Assembly (NCBI GenBank): GCA_910577405.1
Contig: CAJTMG010000006.1
Span: 1-64,000, forward strand
From: an uncultured Oscillibacter sp.
GTDB lineage: Bacteria; Bacillota; Clostridia; Oscillospirales; Oscillospiraceae
Reading direction: 5' to 3'
DNA: 64,000 nucleotides
The notes beneath the pieces are model-generated. The model did not search any database. It saw nothing but the letters and a program-made list of their open reading frames with translations, and was not told the DNA's origin. Position numbers and translations under genes: made by a program. Of this stretch, positions 33,597 to 41,971 are shown in pieces; position 1 is the first letter of the stretch, and the number at the start of each line of letters is the position of its first letter.

Positions 33597-34138
33597 GAGA
33601 GGACTTACGAAAGGGCAGGCAAACGGGAATAAACATCTACTGCCAGCATATGAAAGCTATAAAGGGTGCGTTTTCCTTGGCGAAGCGCAGGAATCCATCG
33701 TTCGGCTGTACCTTGACGCGCCCTTTTTCCGCTCCATACTGGCTGCGCCGCGGGGAAGCCGTGACCTTGACTCATGCCGGACCGGATATCTGTCAGGCTG
33801 CCAAAATCCGCGGCGGCGCGCCTGAACCATCGGCGGGGCTGCATCTGTTTGCCGTCGGTTTCTATGGCGCTGTGCGGATTCTGTGTGGTTTTGCCTGTAT
33901 TTTGCTGCATCGGATTGCTTTCTTTTGCGTGGGGATATCCCCTTAATCGGTTTATTTTTTTGCTGTTCGTTCTGATATATGGATGATTCTTTTGGAAATT
34001 GTTGATTTTTTACATATTTTTGTTGATGGTTTACGCAAGTTAAGGAAGATTTGGTTTAAAACTTGTACAGTTCCCAGAAAAAAACCGAATTCTAACCAAA
34101 AAGCCTGCGGATTTTTTGTTGAAAAAAGAAAAAATGTC
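33597..34138. other. gene-poor gap with a GC-rich island
   Basis: About 540 bases with no gene I trust. Bases 33650-33900 are GC-rich and open in several frames on both strands (plus frame 33650-33946, minus frame 33605-33910). They have no clear ribosome site and no recognisable product. Bases 33950-34140 are very A+T-rich. This could hold a decayed gene or a dispersed repeat. Confidence 0.4.
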
Positions 34139-34167
34139 TTGATTTTTGGACAAGTTGCCGATATAAT
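34139..34167 (+). promoter_or_regulatory. promoter for the CdaR-type regulator
   Basis: TTGATT (34139-34144), 17 bases, perfect TATAAT (34162-34167), about 60 bases before the ATG at 34227. Confidence 0.6.
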
Positions 34168-34226
34168 ATATCTGTTGGCAGATTGCACAATGCTTTCCCT
34201 GGGATTTAAGGTGAGGAGGACGAAGT

Positions 34227-35318
34227 ATGTCTGGGAGAATTTATCAAAATGTAGTACTTCAGTTAAAAGAGAACACGGACCGAACCCTCGGCGTGATTGA
34301 CGGGGAAGGCATCGTCATCGCGTGCAGCGAGTTGTCCCTGATCGGCCAGCGCTGGACGGAATACGTGCCGGTGGTGAACAACGCAGGCGGATCTCTGATT
34401 TCGTCAGACGGAAAGACCTTCAAGGCGCTGAATGGCTGGGGGAATCAGTTTGACTACGCGGCGTTTGTCTTCGGGGAGAACGACATCAGCAAGGCAGTAT
34501 GCTCAGTGGCGACGGTGGCGCTGAACTCGGCAAAGGCGTACTACGAGGAGAAGCACGACCGCGGTTCGTTCATCAAGGACATCATTTCGGACAACATCAT
34601 GCTCGGGGACATCTATATGCGCGCAAAGGAGCTTCGGGTAACGGCGGACGTGCCCCGGGGCGTGTTTGTGGTGCGGGCGCTGAAAAAAGGCGATTCCGTG
34701 CCTACAGACGTGGTGCAGTCCATGTTCCCGGACCGTCAGAACGACTTCGTGCTGAACGTGGGCGAAGGGGACGTGGTGCTGGTGCGTCAGATGCCGGACG
34801 GCGCGGGGTTCCGGGAGCTGAACAAGATCGCGTCTTCTATTGAGGAAAGTCTCCGGAGCGGCAGCGAGAGCACAGTCGTCGTGGGCATCGGCACCATTGC
34901 GACCCATCTGCGGGACCTGGCGAAGTCGTACAAGGAGGCGCAGATTTCCATCGACGTCGGCAAGGTGTTTGATACGGAAAAATATGTGATTAACTACGAA
35001 AATTTGGGCATTGGCCGTTTGATTTACCAGCTTCCCACCACCCTTTGCGAGATGTTTTTACAGGAAGTCTTCAAGAAAAATCCCATTGACGCTTTGGATA
35101 AAGAAACGCTGTTCACCATTCACCGTTTCTTTGAGAACAACCTGAATGTGTCCGAAACGGCCCGGAAGCTGTTCGTCCACCGGAACACGCTGGTTTACCG
35201 TCTGGAGAAGATCAAAAAGCTGACGGGCCTGGACCTGCGGGAGTTCGACGACGCAATTACGTTCAAGGTGGCGCTGATGGTCAAGAAGTATCTGACCTCC
35301 CGCGGGATTGACTCGTAA
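34227..35318 (+). CDS. CdaR/PucR-type transcriptional regulator
   Basis: A 363-residue regulator with an N-terminal sugar-diacid-recognition-like sensor (about 1-130, starting SGRIYQNVVLQL and including GVIDGEGIVIACS), a middle GGDEF-like CdaR domain (about 135-270), and a PucR C-terminal helix-turn-helix (about 300-360) reading FFENNLNVSETARKLFVHRN then LVYRLEKIKKLTGLD. Such proteins usually control metabolite use genes. It is followed at ten bases by a DUF4177 gene. Neither the ligand nor the regulon is evident from the neighbours. Confidence 0.88.
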   Translation: MSGRIYQNVVLQLKENTDRTLGVIDGEGIVIACSELSLIGQRWTEYVPVVNNAGGSLISSDGKTFKALNGWGNQFDYAAFVFGENDISKAVCSVATVALNSAKAYYEEKHDRGSFIKDIISDNIMLGDIYMRAKELRVTADVPRGVFVVRALKKGDSVPTDVVQSMFPDRQNDFVLNVGEGDVVLVRQMPDGAGFRELNKIASSIEESLRSGSESTVVVGIGTIATHLRDLAKSYKEAQISIDVGKVFDTEKYVINYENLGIGRLIYQLPTTLCEMFLQEVFKKNPIDALDKETLFTIHRFFENNLNVSETARKLFVHRNTLVYRLEKIKKLTGLDLREFDDAITFKVALMVKKYLTSRGIDS

Positions 35319-35327
35319 GGGTGGCGT

Positions 35328-35513
35328 ATGAAACAATATGCTTATGTAAGCGTCCACATCAGCAAATTCATCGGGGCGCGGCTTGAGGAACATCGGGAGA
35401 TCATTGACGGCTACGCCGCGAAGGGCTGGAAATATGTGGGGTACCTGCCTACGAATATCAGCGATTACGGGAAAATCAAGGATATGGACCTGATTTTCGA
35501 GAAGGACGTCTAA
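35328..35513 (+). CDS. DUF4177-like small protein
   Basis: A 61-residue protein (MKQYAYVSVHISKFIGA...) with the strand-helix-strand pattern of DUF4177: a beta start, a helix HREIIDGYAAKGWKYVGYLP, then a strand. Function is unknown; such proteins are common in Clostridia and are often near regulators. It starts ten bases after the CdaR-type gene with a weak GGGTGG site. Confidence 0.75.
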   Translation: MKQYAYVSVHISKFIGARLEEHREIIDGYAAKGWKYVGYLPTNISDYGKIKDMDLIFEKDV

Positions 35514-35546
35514 CGCACAGTTTGATTCATAAAGGAGCTTGCAGTC

Positions 35547-35870
35547 ATGCTGGAATGGGTAAAGAGCACGGTAAAGGATATGCGGAAGGGCAAGGCGGTC
35601 CGGAGAAAGGCGCGGACTCGTCTTGAGGAAGAGCGGGCTGAAAAGAAGGCAAAAGCGTATCTGGAAGCGGAGCGGGCGCGTCTGATGGCAAAGAGCGAGA
35701 AGGAACTGCTTGTAGAGACGCTGATGACGCTGCGGAGCTGGGAGAGCCGGTATGAGGATCTGAAAGGCCGCTTTGAGATTATGGAGCGGAACGTGGAGGA
35801 AGTGGCGGAAGGGATTCTGGATCTGGAATTCGGCATTACCAGTCTGGACCCCAACGCGCTGGATACGTAA
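35547..35870 (+). CDS. small coiled-coil protein
   Basis: A 107-residue highly charged helical protein. Residues 10-60 are rich in Lys, Arg, Glu and Ala (a continuous helix), and residues 60-95 form a second amphipathic helix (WESRYEDLKGRFEIMERNVEE). The family is not recognised. ATG 35547 follows AAAGGAG. It is downstream of the DUF4177 gene by 33 bases, probably the end of that operon. Confidence 0.6.
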   Translation: MLEWVKSTVKDMRKGKAVRRKARTRLEEERAEKKAKAYLEAERARLMAKSEKELLVETLMTLRSWESRYEDLKGRFEIMERNVEEVAEGILDLEFGITSLDPNALDT

Positions 35871-36082
35871 CAGGAGGGCAGCGGGTTTACGCCGGGGGAA
35901 TCCTGACGCGGACCCCCTGCCTGCTTTCCGGCCTTGTATACTACTGCAATAGTACAGCATGGCGTTTTCCTTGGGTACAGGCGTTCAAGGTTTGTTGGCA
36001 GAAGGGGAAGTATTGTCAAAGGATTTGACAGAACTGATAAAGAAGAGGCCGAAAAGGGGGCTGGAACGGACTTTTTGCCGAA
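35871..36082. other. intergenic gap before ftsE
   Basis: About 210 bases with imperfect GC-rich inverted repeats right after the coiled-coil gene (around 35873-35925). There is no clear T-run and no gene. The ftsE promoter follows. Confidence 0.4.
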
Positions 36083-36111
36083 TTGACGCAGGGACGGAAA
36101 TATGGTATACT
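36083..36111 (+). promoter_or_regulatory. promoter for ftsE-ftsX-M23 operon
   Basis: TTGACG (36083-36088), 17 bases, TATACT (36106-36111). The leader to ATG 36179 is about 60 bases. Confidence 0.7.
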
Positions 36112-36178
36112 GAGAGCTGAATTTTATGACAGCAGCCGGGCCTGGGTCCGGTTTTTCGACGCCAATGGAGGTGCGGAT

Positions 36179-36892
36179 ATGGTAGGATCAGAAGCAGCCA
36201 CCATCGAGCTGAAGGACGTGGAGATGACCTATGAGAACGGGACGAAGGCCATCCAGGGGATCTCACTGCGGATACAGCCTGGAGAATTTGTGTTTCTGGT
36301 GGGGCCGTCAGGTTCCGGGAAGTCGACGATTATCAAGCTGCTGACGGGTGAAGTGGAGCCGAGTATGGGCCGGGTACGGGTGAACGGCTTTTCAACCCGG
36401 AATATCTCGGAACGTCAGATTCCCCTGATGCGCCGGACGCTGGGAGTGATCTTCCAGGATTTCCGGCTGATCGAGAAAAAGACAGTGTATGATAATCTGT
36501 CCTTTGTCATGCGGGCGGTAGGAGCTTCCGGGCGGGAGAGCCGGCAGCGGATTCCGTATGTCCTACAGCTTGTGGGTCTGGAGGACAAGGCCCAGAGCTA
36601 CCCCAACGAGCTTTCCGGCGGCGAGCAGCAGCGTGTGGCGATCGCCCGGGCACTGGTGAACAATCCGGACACCATTATCGCGGACGAGCCTACAGGGAAT
36701 CTGGACCCGGAACGTTCCCTGGAGCTGATGGAACTTTTGGTGAAGATCAACGAACTGGGTACGACCATGGTGGTGGTGACCCATGAAAAGGATTTGGTAG
36801 ACCACTTCGGGAAACGGGTGATTACCATCGATTCCGGCCGCGTGATCAATGACAGCGTGGGCGGCTATGTGGGAGGACACATCCATGGGTAA
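36179..36892 (+). CDS. ftsE: cell-division ABC ATPase FtsE
   Basis: ATPase of the FtsEX complex, which controls cell-wall hydrolases during growth, division or sporulation. The 237-residue protein has Walker A GPSGSGKST (about 41-49), signature LSGGEQQR, Walker B IIADEPTGNLDP and H-loop VVTHEKD. ATG 36179 follows GGAGGTG; the frame is open further upstream into the promoter region, which rules that start out. FtsX overlaps the end by eight bases, and a secreted hydrolase follows, so this is a complete FtsE-FtsX-effector operon. Confidence 0.95.
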   Translation: MVGSEAATIELKDVEMTYENGTKAIQGISLRIQPGEFVFLVGPSGSGKSTIIKLLTGEVEPSMGRVRVNGFSTRNISERQIPLMRRTLGVIFQDFRLIEKKTVYDNLSFVMRAVGASGRESRQRIPYVLQLVGLEDKAQSYPNELSGGEQQRVAIARALVNNPDTIIADEPTGNLDPERSLELMELLVKINELGTTMVVVTHEKDLVDHFGKRVITIDSGRVINDSVGGYVGGHIHG

Positions 36893-37772
36893 GCATAATT
36901 TCGGCTACTTTTTTCACGAGGGCCTGTCCAATATGTTCAGCCACGGCTTTATGACCTTTGCGGCCATTGGAATCACGGTCGCCTGCCTGCTGATTATGGG
37001 GACTTTTACGCTGGTAGCCGTGAACGCCAACGCGCTTTTAGAAGACCTGGAACAGGAAAACGAGATTCTGGCTTTTATTGAGGAGAACTACACGGACCAG
37101 CAGATCAAGGCTCTGGAGACGAAGCTGGCCGCGGTGCCGAATGTGACATCGGTGACGTTCATCAGCCGGGAAGAGGCGATGGAGAAGTTCCTGGAGGACT
37201 ATCCGGACGAAGAGTATTTCAAGGACCTGGACCCTGAAATTCTGCGGGACCGGTTTTCATTGAAGATTGCCGATCTGGAGTTGATTTCCCAGACGGTGGA
37301 AGCGGTGCGGAACACGGAGGGCGTGGGAGGCATCAACGCGTATGAGGACGTGGCCGGAGGCTTTATCACGGTCCGGAACGTTGCGTCTGTGGTGTGTATC
37401 GCCTTGATCGCGGTGCTGTTTGTGGTGTCGGTGTTCATCATTTCCAACACGATCCGGCTGACCACGTTTGACCGCCGGGAAGAGATCGCAATCATGCGGA
37501 TGGTGGGCGCGACGAATGGATTTATCCGCTGGCCGTTTGTGTATGAGGGCTTCATGCTGGGCCTGCTGGGCTCTGCGATTGCGTTTTTCCTGCAATGGGG
37601 GCTGTATGAAGCGGTGTCGAAGGGAGTCAGCAGCAACGACGCACTGCAATTGATAGACGTAATTCCGTTTGAGGGGCTTTGGGCGCCTGTAGCGTGTACA
37701 TTTGGGGCGGCGGGAATCATCATCGGCGTGGGCGGAAGCCTCTCGGCAATCCGGAAGTATCTGCAAGTCTGA
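36885..37772 (+). CDS. ftsX: cell-division permease-like protein FtsX
   Basis: Membrane partner of FtsE that passes the ATPase signal to an extracellular hydrolase. It has 295 residues with four predicted TM segments (about 22-45, 170-195, 222-245, 268-290). A large outside loop between TM1 and TM2 carries the ENEILAFIEENYTDQQ segment and EDVAGGF. The intracellular motif DRREEIAIMRMVGAT before TM3 is classic. ATG 36885 lies inside the ftsE end. A predicted M23 hydrolase 16 bases downstream is its likely effector. Confidence 0.94.
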   Translation: MGKHNFGYFFHEGLSNMFSHGFMTFAAIGITVACLLIMGTFTLVAVNANALLEDLEQENEILAFIEENYTDQQIKALETKLAAVPNVTSVTFISREEAMEKFLEDYPDEEYFKDLDPEILRDRFSLKIADLELISQTVEAVRNTEGVGGINAYEDVAGGFITVRNVASVVCIALIAVLFVVSVFIISNTIRLTTFDRREEIAIMRMVGATNGFIRWPFVYEGFMLGLLGSAIAFFLQWGLYEAVSKGVSSNDALQLIDVIPFEGLWAPVACTFGAAGIIIGVGGSLSAIRKYLQV

Positions 37773-37788
37773 AGAAAGGCAGGAATGT

Positions 37789-39084
37789 ATGAAGAAACAG
37801 TCGGTTCTCAGAATCTTAACGGTCTTGTTGGCGCTCTGTCTGATTGGCGGCGGAATCCCCATCCCGGCAGGAGCGGTAACGCAGGCGCAGATAGACGCGC
37901 TGAAGCAGGAAGCGAAGGAACTGAACCAGCAGAAGCAGGCAATTCAGTCGAAGATAGACGCGCTTTCGGCGGATATCGGCAGCAATCTGGAAAAGAAAAC
38001 GCTTCTGGACCAGCAGATTTCGATTACAGAGTCCGACATCGCGAACAAGGAAGCGGAAATCGCCGGGTATGCGGATATGATAACGCAGACGGAGGAGGAG
38101 CTGGCGGACGCGGAGGAACGGGAAGAGAAGCAGTACGCGTTATTCTGCAAGCGGGTCCGGGCGATGGAGGAACACGGCACGGAGGAATACTGGGCGGTTC
38201 TGTTCCGCGCGGACAGCTTTTCGGATCTTCTGGGGCGGCTGGATATTGTGAATGAGATCATGGACTTTGACCAGCGGGTTATCCGGGATCTGAAGGAGAT
38301 TCAGGCGGAGATCACGGAGACGAAGGCGCAGCTTGAGGAACAGAAGGCGGCGTCGGAGTCAGCAAAGGCCCAGCTTGTGAGCAAGAAAACGGATCTGGAC
38401 AACCAGCGTGACGCGGCCAACGCCTTGATTGCGCAGTTACGGGCACAGCAGGCGGAGCAGGAGGACGCATATGACGATCTTGACGCGGAAGCGGACGCGG
38501 TGCAGGCCCGTGCGCAGCAGCTAAGCCGTCAGTTGGCCGCAGAGCAGGCGGAAGCGGAACGCAAGCGAAGAGAAGCGGAGGCGGCGGCACGTGCGGCAGC
38601 GGCGGCAAACGGACAGAATGCCAACACCACGACCAGCGTCCCAGCGTCGTCCGGGGCATCGAACCCTGGCGGATACATCTGGCCGGTGAACAGCCATTAC
38701 GTCACGTCCACGGTAGGCGGAAGAGCGTCGCCGGGGGGCATTGGGTCGACGAATCACAAGGGGACAGATATCGGACGGGTCGGCTACACAAGCTCTGTCT
38801 ACGCGGCGAAATCGGGCACGGTTATTATTTCGGAGTATTCCCGTTCCTACGGCAACTACATCGTAATTTCCCACGGCAGCGGCAACACGACGTTATACGC
38901 CCACATGAGCAAGCTGATTGCAAAGGAAGGCCAGCAGGTCAGTCAGGGGCAGGTAATCGGCGTGACAGGTTCCACAGGCAACAGCACAGGGCCGCACCTG
39001 CATTTTGAGGTTTCAGAGGGCGGCGTACGGATAGACCCGCTGAAGAAAGGATATCTGACCGGGGCAACTATTCGAAATAAATAA
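37789..39084 (+). CDS. EnvC/PcsB-like M23 murein hydrolase or activator
   Basis: A secreted coiled-coil peptidoglycan hydrolase. The 431-residue protein begins with a signal peptide (about 1-27, ending PAGA). A long coiled coil (about 30-265) rich in Lys, Glu, Gln and Ala follows, then an Ala/Asn/Thr/Ser-rich linker (about 265-298), then a LytM/M23 domain. All zinc ligands are present: HKGTDIG (His and Asp) and HLHFE (last His). It is therefore probably active, unlike EnvC, whose domain is degenerate. It follows ftsX, matching the PcsB/CwlO arrangement in which FtsEX switches on the hydrolase. ATG 37789 has AGGCAGGA upstream. Confidence 0.92.
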   Translation: MKKQSVLRILTVLLALCLIGGGIPIPAGAVTQAQIDALKQEAKELNQQKQAIQSKIDALSADIGSNLEKKTLLDQQISITESDIANKEAEIAGYADMITQTEEELADAEEREEKQYALFCKRVRAMEEHGTEEYWAVLFRADSFSDLLGRLDIVNEIMDFDQRVIRDLKEIQAEITETKAQLEEQKAASESAKAQLVSKKTDLDNQRDAANALIAQLRAQQAEQEDAYDDLDAEADAVQARAQQLSRQLAAEQAEAERKRREAEAAARAAAAANGQNANTTTSVPASSGASNPGGYIWPVNSHYVTSTVGGRASPGGIGSTNHKGTDIGRVGYTSSVYAAKSGTVIISEYSRSYGNYIVISHGSGNTTLYAHMSKLIAKEGQQVSQGQVIGVTGSTGNSTGPHLHFEVSEGGVRIDPLKKGYLTGATIRNK

Positions 39085-39101
39085 GAAAAAACATAAAATG
39101 A

Positions 39102-39131
39102 CCTCCCGTTCCATACATATGAGGCGGGAGG
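39102..39131 (+). promoter_or_regulatory. hairpin that occludes the ribosome site of the next gene
   Basis: CCTCCCG (39102-39108) pairs perfectly with CGGGAGG (39125-39131), and the second arm contains the ribosome site of the gene at 39140. It is followed by TTATTATTA, so it may double as a weak terminator for the M23 gene. Confidence 0.5.
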
Positions 39132-39139
39132 TTATTATT

Positions 39140-39874
39140 ATGGTAGGATTGTTGACATGGAAAACGCCGCAGAAGGGCCGGAAGCGGCTGGAACTGGAAG
39201 AGAGCAGCGTCTTGAGGATGCGTTTCCTGGAGGCGTCGATGGCGGTCAGCACGCACCCGTCGGTTATGCGCCGCCGTATCCTGTGGGCCGGGAAGCGTCT
39301 CCGGAAAGCGGGCGTCGTGCAGGTAGTGCCGCCGGCGGACTTTGCGCATGGGGAGCTCCTGGAGAAAAGCGGACTGCGGCCGGTATCAACCTTGGCGCTG
39401 CGGCGGAGCATCTCAGCGGACTGGGTACGGAGCGGCCTGGAAGGGAAAAAATTGTCAGTATCAGGTTCCCGGGTAGCGGTAGCGGCAGGGGTACTGACAG
39501 GCGAGGTGGTCCGGACGGTGACAGAGCTCTGTCTGCGCCACCGGTACGTACTGTTGGATCTTCCCTATGGCGGTGAGGAGCTGTGCCGGCAGTTACGGCG
39601 GGAATACGGCGTATCGCTGCTGCTGGGGCCGTCGAAGGACCAATTGGAGGGCGCCGAGGCGTTGGTACTGTTTGACCGCCGTCTGAACCTGTCCATGCGG
39701 AACCCGGTACTGCTGCGGCTGTATGACGACACCGCGCCCCTGCCCCGCCTGACGCTGCCGCCGGAATCAGAAGCGGAGCTTCCGGAGGGCCTGGACCGCG
39801 GCCGGCTTCTGGCAGCCTTACGGGAAGCGGGGGCCATCCGGAGGGAACAGATTTCGGTCAGTCCGGGGCCGTGA
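39140..39874 (+). CDS. unrecognised 244-residue protein
   Basis: Starts MVGLLTWKTPQKGRKRLELE after GGGAGG. It contains a short basic segment (PSVMRRRILWAGKRLRK) and alternating helices and strands with many Arg and Leu residues. The second half includes VLLDLPYGGEELCRQLRREYG, LLLGPSKDQLEGAEALVLFD and a proline/glutamate-rich end. I see no catalytic or binding motif and no membrane segment. The composition matches the host. It overlaps nothing and converges with larC. The 5' ribosome site lies in a hairpin. Confidence 0.65.
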   Translation: MVGLLTWKTPQKGRKRLELEESSVLRMRFLEASMAVSTHPSVMRRRILWAGKRLRKAGVVQVVPPADFAHGELLEKSGLRPVSTLALRRSISADWVRSGLEGKKLSVSGSRVAVAAGVLTGEVVRTVTELCLRHRYVLLDLPYGGEELCRQLRREYGVSLLLGPSKDQLEGAEALVLFDRRLNLSMRNPVLLRLYDDTAPLPRLTLPPESEAELPEGLDRGRLLAALREAGAIRREQISVSPGP

Positions 39875-39898
39875 GGGGGCAAGAGAAACAGATTGCGG

Positions 39899-41209
39899 TC
39901 AATCCGGATTCTTTCCATCCAAAAGCGCGGCGGCTTCCCGGAGGCTGATATTTTCTTTCCGGGCAACAGCGGCGAGGTCTTCAAATTCGTACTTCCAGCG
40001 TCTGGTCCCGAACCCGGAGGCCCGTTTTTTCTTCACAGCGCCGTAGGGTGTATCGAGGCTTTCAAAATCACGTTCCAGCATTCTGCGTCTGACGACGGTT
40101 TCCCGGACGCCAAGGGTGGAAGTATAACGGAAAAGCAGGGCGGCAAATTCATCTGCGTCATTGACAGGACAAAGAAGGCTGAGCAGAACGCCGGGCCGGG
40201 ATTTTTTCATACCAACGGGAGAAGTCCAGACATCCAGCGCGCCGGCATTCAGGAGCCGCTCCATTGCAAAGCCTAATTCCTCTCCGGTCATATCGTCCAG
40301 GTTACAGGAGAGCAGAGATGCGCGGTCCTGCCCTTCATCGGAATCGCCCAGAATCGCCCGGACACAGTTTGCGGCAGGGAAATCCTTCATCCCGCAGCCA
40401 TAGCCGATCGTCCTGACCTTCAAAACGGGCATTTCGCAGAAGCGGTCCACAAACTGTTTCAGGAGGGCGGCGCCGGTAGGGGTACAAAGCTCGCCTCTGA
40501 TATCCCCGGCATAGACAGGCACATCACGAAGGAGAAAAGCGGCAGCAGGGGCGGGCACAGGCAGGACTCCATGGGCACAGCGGACCTGCCCGAAGCCCAC
40601 CCGCACAGGAGACGCAAGGATTTCATCCGGAGCGAGGCGGTCAAGGAGCATACAGACGAGGGTGATATCAGCAACGGCATCCATAGCCCCAACCTCATGG
40701 AAGTGGACCAATTCAACAGTGGTATCATGGGCCTTTGCTTCAGCCTCAGCAATCTGCCTGTAAACGGCCAGCACATCAAGCCGCACCTTTTCAGGCAGAT
40801 TCAAGCCATTGACCAGCTGCGCAATATCGTTTAAACTGCTGTGCGTGTGGTGGTGTTCGTGGGCGTGTTCGTGGTCATGGCTGTGGGTGTGGTCGTGGGC
40901 GTGTTCATGGCTGTGGGTGTGGTCGTGTTCAATCTTATGGGAACGCGTCTGAACATGGTCATGCAAAGTCTGGCAGGCGCAATCGGAATCATCCAAACAC
41001 ACCTCCTCCTCTCCATGGACGGAAACAGCGAGATGGGACCCGGCGATCCCGCACTTAACAGCCTTTTCCAGACGGATCTCAACACCGGGCAGGCCGAGGG
41101 CGCGGAACTGATCCAGGAATCCCTCCGGGTCAGGGAGCAGTTCCAGCAAAGCGGCGGCGAGCATATCCCCGGCAGCACCCATACCGCAGTCAAGGTAAAG
41201 GATTTTCAT
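39899..41209 (-). CDS. larC: nickel-insertion protein LarC (His-rich)
   Basis: Installs nickel in the pincer nucleotide cofactor made by LarB and LarE. The 436-residue protein begins MKILYLDCGMGAAGDML, the family start. An unusual His-rich stretch (about 83-123, some twenty His) probably stores or binds nickel. The core motifs VHFHEVGAMDAVADI and TPTGAALLK follow. The gene is a single frame, whereas in Lactobacillus plantarum LarC is made by a programmed frameshift. It is the last gene of the nik-lar operon, 15 bases after larB. Confidence 0.94.
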   Translation of the reverse strand: MKILYLDCGMGAAGDMLAAALLELLPDPEGFLDQFRALGLPGVEIRLEKAVKCGIAGSHLAVSVHGEEEVCLDDSDCACQTLHDHVQTRSHKIEHDHTHSHEHAHDHTHSHDHEHAHEHHHTHSSLNDIAQLVNGLNLPEKVRLDVLAVYRQIAEAEAKAHDTTVELVHFHEVGAMDAVADITLVCMLLDRLAPDEILASPVRVGFGQVRCAHGVLPVPAPAAAFLLRDVPVYAGDIRGELCTPTGAALLKQFVDRFCEMPVLKVRTIGYGCGMKDFPAANCVRAILGDSDEGQDRASLLSCNLDDMTGEELGFAMERLLNAGALDVWTSPVGMKKSRPGVLLSLLCPVNDADEFAALLFRYTSTLGVRETVVRRRMLERDFESLDTPYGAVKKKRASGFGTRRWKYEFEDLAAVARKENISLREAAALLDGKNPD

Positions 41210-41224
41210 AAAAAGCGACTCCTT

Positions 41225-41971
41225 TCAAGCCATATGGTTTATCATTCCAGCGAGGTAGCCCGCGCCGAAGCCGTTATCAATATTGACAACAGAGACGCCG
41301 CTTGCGCAGGAATTGAGCATAGAGAGCAGAGCGGAAAGGCCATGGAAGGACGCGCCATAACCCACGCTGGTCGGCACGGCAATCACGGGACAGTCGGCAA
41401 GTCCTCCGAGCACACTGGCCAGCGCGCCCTCCATCCCGGCCACGGCGACGATCACGCTGGCGCTCATAATTACGTCCAGATGGGCAAGGGTCCTGTGCAG
41501 TCCCGCCACGCCCACGTCATAAAGCCGGACGACCTCATTCCCAAGGACCTGAGCGGTAAGGGCGGCCTCTTCTGCAACGGGCAAATCGCTTGTGCCGCCT
41601 GTAGCAACCACAACGGTCCCCAGTCCATCCGGCGCGGGCACGTCCCCCACAACCCCAATTCGCGCATCCGGGAAGTAATCCAGCGGGTGCCTGTTTTTTA
41701 CGAATTCCGCGGCGTCAGGAGACATCCGGGTAATCAGGAATGGCCCGTCCCCGTGATTCCGCAGGACGTTCAGAATCCCGCTGATCTGTTCGGGAGTTTT
41801 CCCTGCGCCATAGACGACCTCCGCCGCGCCCTGCCGGGATTTGCGATGGAGGTCTATTTTTGCATAACCGATGTCCTCAAAGGGCTCCATTTTGATTTTC
41901 AGCAAAGCGTCGTCCACGGACAGTCTTCCATTTTGAACGCCCTCCAGGATTTTCCGAATTTCACTGTTCAC
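41225..41971 (-). CDS. larB: nicotinic-acid adenine dinucleotide carboxylase LarB
   Basis: LarB carboxylates the pyridine ring of nicotinic acid adenine dinucleotide and hydrolyses the phosphoanhydride, the first step of the pincer cofactor. The 248-residue protein has the PurE-like C-terminal fold, with VVVATGGTSDLPVAEEA (about 120-136), VIVAVAGMEGALASVLGGL and PVIAVPTSVGYGASF. The N-terminal helical region (VQNGRLSVDDALLKIK) is also typical. It overlaps the end of larE by 11 bases and is followed closely by larC. Confidence 0.94.
   Translation of the reverse strand: MNSEIRKILEGVQNGRLSVDDALLKIKMEPFEDIGYAKIDLHRKSRQGAAEVVYGAGKTPEQISGILNVLRNHGDGPFLITRMSPDAAEFVKNRHPLDYFPDARIGVVGDVPAPDGLGTVVVATGGTSDLPVAEEAALTAQVLGNEVVRLYDVGVAGLHRTLAHLDVIMSASVIVAVAGMEGALASVLGGLADCPVIAVPTSVGYGASFHGLSALLSMLNSCASGVSVVNIDNGFGAGYLAGMINHMA

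Noticed and set aside
33650..33946. 98-codon plus-strand frame in the 33.6-34.1 kb gap
   Set aside because: No ribosome site and no recognisable domain; several other frames are open over the same bases.
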